This document shows positions 59,833-64,000 of a stretch of DNA of 64,000 nucleotides, in pieces (positions within the stretch are counted from its first letter, which is position 1; every line of letters begins with the position of its first letter). Below the pieces are notes generated by a model. That model saw nothing but the letters and a program-made list of their open reading frames with translations, did not search any database and was not told the DNA's origin. The position numbers were made by a program, and so were the translations under genes. This stretch comes from Blastococcus_B deserti (GTDB taxonomy: Bacteria; Actinomycetota; Actinomycetes; Mycobacteriales; Geodermatophilaceae), in assembly GCF_042682525.1 (NCBI RefSeq), contig NZ_JBHUHP010000014.1, forward strand, positions 141,950 through 205,949. Direction: 5' to 3'.

Positions 59833-61151
59833 GGCAGGCGGGTCCAGACCGTCTCGGCGATGTCGCGGGCCACGTCGTCGACGGGCCGCTCGGCGTCGAC
59901 GACCACGGCACCGAGTTCCCGCGCGGTGTCCGCGTAGATCTTCTGGAAGTGACGGAACGCGCCGATGTTCCACTCGTCGGGGCGCCGGGCGACGTTCGTC
60001 TCCGGATCCACCACGAGCAGGACCGACACGTCGACCTTCGGGCAGACCGCCCGGAACAGCCGGCGCTCCATGGTGATGTCGGCGCCCCGGCGCACCTGGT
60101 ACCAGTAGGTGAGCTTGACGTCCGCGTCCAGGACGAACCGGTCCAGCACCAGGACGTCGCTGCCGCGTCCCCGCCACACGCTGGCCCAGATCTTGGCCGC
60201 GTTGGAGACCGCGGCCGACGTGATCCACAGGTGCTCGACCAGCCGCACGTGCGGAGGTACCGACCGTGGTCGCGCCGGCGTCGTCCCGCCGCCGCTCGGC
60301 CGCTTCTCCTGGCCGACGGCGTCTCCCGTCGGACGGCGCCAGCTCGCGGCCCACGCCCTGATCGAGGTCGGCAGCGTGGGTCGGTTGGTGGTCGGCACCC
60401 ATGCGGTCCCGGTGCGTACGCCCAGGGCGTCGAGCGTCGTCACCAGCCGCCCCACCTGCGTGGACTTGCCGCTTCCGTCGGGGCCGGAGAGCGAGACGAG
60501 CAGGGGCCGTCGGCGGTGCCGGACCAGGCTCCGGGCCGCGGCGACTGCGGTGGAGGGCGGACCGGCCGCGACAGCCCGGACCAGCGCCCGCCGCCGTTGC
60601 CGAGCCGTCCAGCGCTCCGGCTGTCCGAGGGCCCGCCGGAGCAGTCGCAGGTGTGCGGTCAGCCGGAAACGCCCCGCCAGGGCCGCGGCGTCGTCCCACA
60701 CGCCGGGCCCGGACCCCGCCGCCGACAGGGCCTTCTTCCGCTGGTCGTCGCTGAGCTCGCCGCCCGCCAGCGCGACGTCGTGCGCGATCAGGACCAGGAC
60801 GACGGGTGGTGCCGGGCGTGCGAGGTGCTCGAACCCGGGGAGCGGCTGGCAGCCGGCGAAGAGCTCCTCACCGCTGCGGGTCGGGCCCCGACCCAGACCC
60901 CAGCTCTCCGTGATGAGGAGTTCCACGCCCTGGACCTCGCCCGGCTCGAAGTTCGCGTACGTGGTGCCACGCCGGAGGAACCCGGCGGCCTCCAGGCGGG
61001 CGCCGACGGCGGAGGCGTCGGTCGCCCGGAGGAGCACTCGGAGAACGGGGGCAGCGGGAGGCCCTTCCCCGACGACGAACACCGGCGCCTGGACCGCTGC
61101 ATCGATCGTGCCCATGACGTCGACGACCACGCCGCTCGGAATCGTGTCCAC
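59829..61151 (-). CDS. Thymidylate-kinase-like P-loop protein with extra N-terminal domain
   Basis: 440 residues from a GTG with an excellent GGAGGGGGA site; the open frame above it is shadow. The N-terminal ~210 residues contain ARLEAAGFLRRGTTYANFEP and VELLITESWG, loosely like the nucleotidyltransferase-type proteins, and a helical section. The C-terminal ~230 residues have Walker A VSLSGPDGSGKSTQVGRLV, LVLDRFVLDADVKLTYW at the DRF position and LLVVDPETNVARRPDE, as in thymidylate kinases. It starts the three-gene operon and is divergent from the ABC exporter. It is a longer relative of the 25651 protein; the substrate is unknown. Confidence 0.75.
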   Translation of the reverse strand: MDTIPSGVVVDVMGTIDAAVQAPVFVVGEGPPAAPVLRVLLRATDASAVGARLEAAGFLRRGTTYANFEPGEVQGVELLITESWGLGRGPTRSGEELFAGCQPLPGFEHLARPAPPVVLVLIAHDVALAGGELSDDQRKKALSAAGSGPGVWDDAAALAGRFRLTAHLRLLRRALGQPERWTARQRRRALVRAVAAGPPSTAVAAARSLVRHRRRPLLVSLSGPDGSGKSTQVGRLVTTLDALGVRTGTAWVPTTNRPTLPTSIRAWAASWRRPTGDAVGQEKRPSGGGTTPARPRSVPPHVRLVEHLWITSAAVSNAAKIWASVWRGRGSDVLVLDRFVLDADVKLTYWYQVRRGADITMERRLFRAVCPKVDVSVLLVVDPETNVARRPDEWNIGAFRHFQKIYADTARELGAVVVDAERPVDDVARDIAETVWTRLP

Positions 61152-61479
61152 CCGTCCCCCTCCTGGTCCGCAGGGCGGCCTCCGGAGCCGGGACGGCGCA
61201 GGAGCCACCGCCCGCGCTGGCGGCTGTCGCCCCCCAGGGGCGGCGGGCGGACAGTCCCTCACGGACGACGAGCGCCTGTCAAGGAGTCCTCGCGCCTCAC
61301 GGGACGGGGCGCGTAAGTCGAGGTCCGGCCTCCGTTCCCCCGCGGACCGACCGCTCCCTTTCTCGGATGACCGCGATCGAGCAGGGCCCTGCGCTGCGCT
61401 CATCCCGTTAGAGTCCGACGCCCCGGGCCCCGGTCGGTCCGGAGCAGCGTGTGTCGTCTCCCGATCCGAGGAGTGCCCT
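61152..61479. other. Divergent promoter region between the kinase operon and the ABC exporter
   Basis: 328 bases without a recognisable gene. It must hold the promoters for the minus-strand operon starting at 61151 and the exporter starting at 61480. A TTAGAGT stretch at 61409-61415 is a possible -10-like element for the exporter, with no clear -35. Both genes have strong ribosome-binding sites (GGAGGGGGA and GAGGAG). Confidence 0.45.
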
Positions 61480-63402
61480 TTGTTCCGTCGGCCACGGCGC
61501 GGATCGTTGTTCAAGAAGGTCCGGGGCTATGCCGTGTCCTGGAAGCAGTACCGGCAGTTCCTCGGTGGTGCCCGGAGCCGGCTGGTCCTCCTGACGGTGG
61601 TCGCCGTCTGCGCCGGCCTGCTCGAGGCCGCGTTGCTCTCCCTCGTCGCCGCCCTCGCGACCGCGCTGACCGAGGGCTCGTCACGGGTCGACGTCCAGTT
61701 CGGGGTGATCGACCTCAGCGCCCCGCTGACCGTCCTGTTCGCGGTGGGTATCGGCCTCGCGCTGGTCCGGGCGGTCGTGGCGCTGGGCATCGCCTATCTC
61801 CCCGCCAGAGCCAGCGCGGCCGTCATGGTGGACCTGCGACGATCGCTCTTCGACCGGTTCACCGGCACGTCGTGGTCGGTGCAGGCTTCCGAGCGCGACG
61901 GTCACTTCCAGACGCTCATGGGGACGCACGTCATGAACGCGTCCCTTGCGATCACTACGCTCGCCCAGGCGCTCACCGCCGGCCTGATGTTCCTCACGCT
62001 CCTGATCTCCGCGGTGGTCCTGAGCGTCATGACTGCCTTGATCGTGATCGGCGCCTCTCTCCTCCTCTTCCTGCTCCTCGGACCCCTCGTGCGCCGGCTG
62101 CGGCGCCAGGCCCGGGCGCTCAGCCGGGAGAGCATCGAGCACGCGAAGGGCATGGAAGAGGTCGTCATGATGGCCGAGGAGATCCAGGTCTTCGGCGCCT
62201 CACCGGAGTACAAGGAGTCCGTGGACAGGCTCAGCCGGCAGGTCCGCAAGCCGATGTTGCTGACCCGCTTCCTGTTCCGGGCGGTGCCGGGCCTGTACCA
62301 GAGCCTGGCCTTCCTGACGCTGTTCCTCGCTCTGGCCGCCGTGTACCTGTCCGGCGCCCAGGCGATCGCCGAACTCGGTGCTGTGGTGCTCATCATGGTG
62401 CGGTCGTTGACGTACGGGCAGACGATCCAGCAGGCCCTCCGTCGGCTCGACGAGCTGGTGCCGTTCATGAACAGCCTCCGCAAGGCCCTCGACCACTACC
62501 AGAGTCACCCGCGTCAGGACGGGGACACCCCCCTGCCGAAGATCGACCGCCTCGGGATGCGGGACGTCCACTACGCGTACGTACCGGGCGAGGACGTGCT
62601 CAAGGGCATCTCGTTCGAGGCGCACGGCGGTGAGGCGATCGGCATCGTCGGTCCTTCGGGCGCCGGCAAGTCGTCGCTGGTGCAGATCCTGCTCCGCCTC
62701 CGGCAGCCCACCAGCGGAGCCCTCGAGGTGAACGGCGTGGACGCCCGCGTCTTCCGGCGCGACGACTGGCAGCGGCGGGTGTCCTACGTCCCCCAGTCGC
62801 CGCAGCTGATCTGGGGCACCGTCGCGGACAACATCCGCTTCTACCGGCCGGAGATCGACGACGAGCAGGTCGAGCGAGCGGCCCGGCTGGCCCACGTGCA
62901 CGACGAGATCATGTCGTGGTCCCAGGGCTACCAGACGGTGATCGGGCAGCGCGTGTCGGCCATCTCCGGGGGCCAGCGACAGCGGCTCTGCCTCGCGCGG
63001 GCCCTCGCGGGTTCACCCGACGTGCTCATCCTCGACGAGCCCACCAGTGCCCTCGACGTCCGGTCCGAGTTGGCGGTGCAGGAGTCCCTGGCCCAGATCA
63101 AGAGCGACGTGCTGCTGATCCTGGTCGCTCACCGGCTCTCGACCCTCTCGGTGTGCGACCGGGTCATGGTGGTCGTCGACGGCCGTCTGCAGGCGATGGA
63201 CGAACCGGCTGCCCTGCTGGAGAACAACGACTTCTACCGCGAAGTCACGGAGATCACCCAGAGGCAAGGTCTCGCGACCGGATCGACGTCGTCGATCGCG
63301 TCGCTCGGATCGTCCTCGACCGAGGCGGGGGACGGTTCCCACCAGGGGGCGGCGCCGTGGGCCCTCGGCAGGGCGGCCTCGGGAGCCGAACCTCACGACT
63401 GA
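61480..63402 (+). CDS. ABC exporter, fused permease and ATPase (MsbA-like)
   Basis: 640 residues starting at a TTG seven bases after GAGGAG; the long frame upstream is shadow of the minus-strand gene. Six transmembrane helices lie in residues ~30-310 (first at LVLLTVVAVCAGLLEAALLSL). The ATPase domain has Walker A GIVGPSGAGKSSLVQILLRL, the Q-loop YVPQSPQLIWG, signature ISGGQRQRLCLARAL, Walker B VLILDEPTSALD and H-loop VAHRLSTL, all intact. Half-transporters like this dimerise to flip lipids or lipid-linked glycans, and the neighbouring genes suggest a glycan or glycolipid cargo. The C-terminus is Ser/Gly-rich. Confidence 0.93.
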   Translation: MFRRPRRGSLFKKVRGYAVSWKQYRQFLGGARSRLVLLTVVAVCAGLLEAALLSLVAALATALTEGSSRVDVQFGVIDLSAPLTVLFAVGIGLALVRAVVALGIAYLPARASAAVMVDLRRSLFDRFTGTSWSVQASERDGHFQTLMGTHVMNASLAITTLAQALTAGLMFLTLLISAVVLSVMTALIVIGASLLLFLLLGPLVRRLRRQARALSRESIEHAKGMEEVVMMAEEIQVFGASPEYKESVDRLSRQVRKPMLLTRFLFRAVPGLYQSLAFLTLFLALAAVYLSGAQAIAELGAVVLIMVRSLTYGQTIQQALRRLDELVPFMNSLRKALDHYQSHPRQDGDTPLPKIDRLGMRDVHYAYVPGEDVLKGISFEAHGGEAIGIVGPSGAGKSSLVQILLRLRQPTSGALEVNGVDARVFRRDDWQRRVSYVPQSPQLIWGTVADNIRFYRPEIDDEQVERAARLAHVHDEIMSWSQGYQTVIGQRVSAISGGQRQRLCLARALAGSPDVLILDEPTSALDVRSELAVQESLAQIKSDVLLILVAHRLSTLSVCDRVMVVVDGRLQAMDEPAALLENNDFYREVTEITQRQGLATGSTSSIASLGSSSTEAGDGSHQGAAPWALGRAASGAEPHD

Positions 63403-63473
63403 CCGCGGCAGTGCCCGAGGGTCGACGGGCGGACGTCGACGTCTCACGGCCCGTGCGCGGCGTCCGCGGTCAG
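63399..63473. repeat. Long-loop inverted repeat after the ABC exporter
   Basis: CTGACCGCGG at 63399-63408 and its reverse complement CCGCGGTCAG at 63464-63473 flank a 55-base loop with further small palindromes (for example GACGTCGACGTC at 63433-63444). It begins at the exporter's stop and may act as a terminator or mRNA structure. Confidence 0.4.
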
Positions 63474-63770
63474 CGAGACGACCGACCCTCCGACGTGGTG
63501 GCCCACCTCGCGGTCGACGCCTCGCCGTGCCCCGCGCCTGGTCGCCTCCCTGACCGGCCACGCGGACTTCCTGATCGGGCCGGCGCAGACCTTCAGCGCG
63601 CACAGGCGGTCGACGTCCGATCACACGACGTCGCCGATTCGTGGATCGCTTTGCTGCGCGTGACCAGATCCCGCACCAAGCTCTGGTCTCACGCGTTCGG
63701 GTCACTTACGGTCTCGCGGAACAACGGGGCCGGTGGAGGTCTCGACTCTGCCACCACCGGGGAGAACGTG
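63403..63770. other. Intergenic region before the secreted protein gene
   Basis: I see no gene in these 368 bases. The left end holds the inverted repeat listed separately; the right end carries the GGGGAG site of the next gene. Minus-strand open frames here are Arg-rich shadows. Confidence 0.4.
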
Positions 63771-64000
63771 ATGCGAACGGACCGCTTCCGGCCACAGCCC
63801 CGTGCACGTCGCCGGGTCCTGCTGATCAGCGTGGTGACGGCGGTCATGACGTTGCTCAGCGGTCTGGGCCTGCCTTCGGTGGCCTCGGCCGCGGTGGGAG
63901 TGCCGACCACCTACCTGTCGGCGGACACCTACGGTTCGTCGCTGCCGCCGAGCGCGGACAAGCCGCAGAGCAAGCTCTGGTTCCACGACGGTGCGTGGTG
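63771..64000 (+). CDS. Secreted protein, N-terminal fragment (runs off the window)
   Basis: Starts at ATG 63771 (or the GTG at 63768) with GGGGAG seven bases upstream and is open to the right edge (76 codons seen). A basic N-region (RTDRFRPQPRARRR) is followed by a hydrophobic core (VLLISVVTAVMTLLSGLGL) and a likely cleavage site after SVASA, so it is a Sec signal peptide. The mature part seen so far, with SADKPQSKLWFHDGAW, looks like the start of a large extracellular beta-rich protein, but the domain type cannot be decided from this fragment. Confidence 0.7.
   Translation, partial: MRTDRFRPQPRARRRVLLISVVTAVMTLLSGLGLPSVASAAVGVPTTYLSADTYGSSLPPSADKPQSKLWFHDGAW

Noticed and set aside
60109..61479. 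Long plus-strand extension upstream of the ABC exporter
   Set aside because: It is antisense to the P-loop kinase gene and has no family features; the exporter has its own TTG start with a GAGGAG site.

Overview
The window is a very G+C-rich actinobacterial chromosome segment. A Geodermatophilaceae member (Blastococcus, Geodermatophilus or Modestobacter type) is the best guess. The main reason is a formate dehydrogenase whose selenocysteine position is encoded by an in-frame TAG. Insertion of selenocysteine at UAG has been reported for Geodermatophilus and Blastococcus and is extremely rare elsewhere. No rRNA, tRNA or CRISPR array was recognised.

Layout. (1) 1-9412: end of a polysaccharide locus, with a flippase C-terminus, a GT4 glycosyltransferase, a polymerase-like membrane protein, an asparagine-synthase-type amidotransferase, a UDP-hexosamine 4-epimerase/6-dehydrogenase pair, an acyltransferase-3 and an LCP ligase. 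(2) 9409-12866: a low-molecular-weight tyrosine phosphatase, a decayed EAL pseudogene and an intact PAS-GGDEF-EAL protein with a degenerate GGDEF motif. (3) 13001-15711: an EPV-repeat protein with a membrane segment and several tiny membrane proteins. (4) 15708-21208: formate dehydrogenase alpha (selenoprotein, TAG at 16266-16268 followed by a SECIS hairpin), the Fe-S beta subunit and a NrfD-like membrane subunit. (5) 21492-36224: a mosaic exopolysaccharide locus with visibly lower G+C up to about 33.6 kb: GT4 enzymes, flippase, O-acetyltransferase, polymerase/ligase, BY-kinase (Wzz-CpsD), initiating sugar transferase and a second tyrosine phosphatase. (6) 36293-45252: nucleotide-sugar genes (UDP-glucose dehydrogenase, RmlB, RmlD, GalE) among two closely similar LCP ligases and small or membrane proteins of unknown role. 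(7) 45273-50085, minus strand: TauE-like permease, then CysQ, CysD and CysNC (sulfate activation to PAPS). (8) 50385-54140: a sensorless histidine kinase, two NarL-type regulators (one with a pseudo-receiver) and a second initiating sugar transferase. (9) 54334-64000: a secreted pectate-lyase-fold protein, an IS630 transposase remnant, a three-gene operon (nucleotidyltransferase-like, APH-like kinase, thymidylate-kinase-like), an ABC exporter and the start of a secreted protein.

How the genes fit together. Most of the window can be read as surface-glycan production. Nucleotide sugars (uronic acid, rhamnose, galactose types) feed two initiating transferases and several GT4 enzymes. Flippases, polymerases and the BY-kinase/phosphatase pair handle export and chain length. 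LCP proteins probably attach the products to the wall. The formate dehydrogenase is a separate respiratory module whose expression depends on selenocysteine machinery (selA, selB, selC, selD) that I do not see here. The most notable biology is TAG recoding. It is rare but already described for these genera. A less familiar observation is a trio of families (nucleotidyltransferase-like, P-loop thymidylate-kinase-like, APH-like) that appears twice, once in each of two polysaccharide loci.
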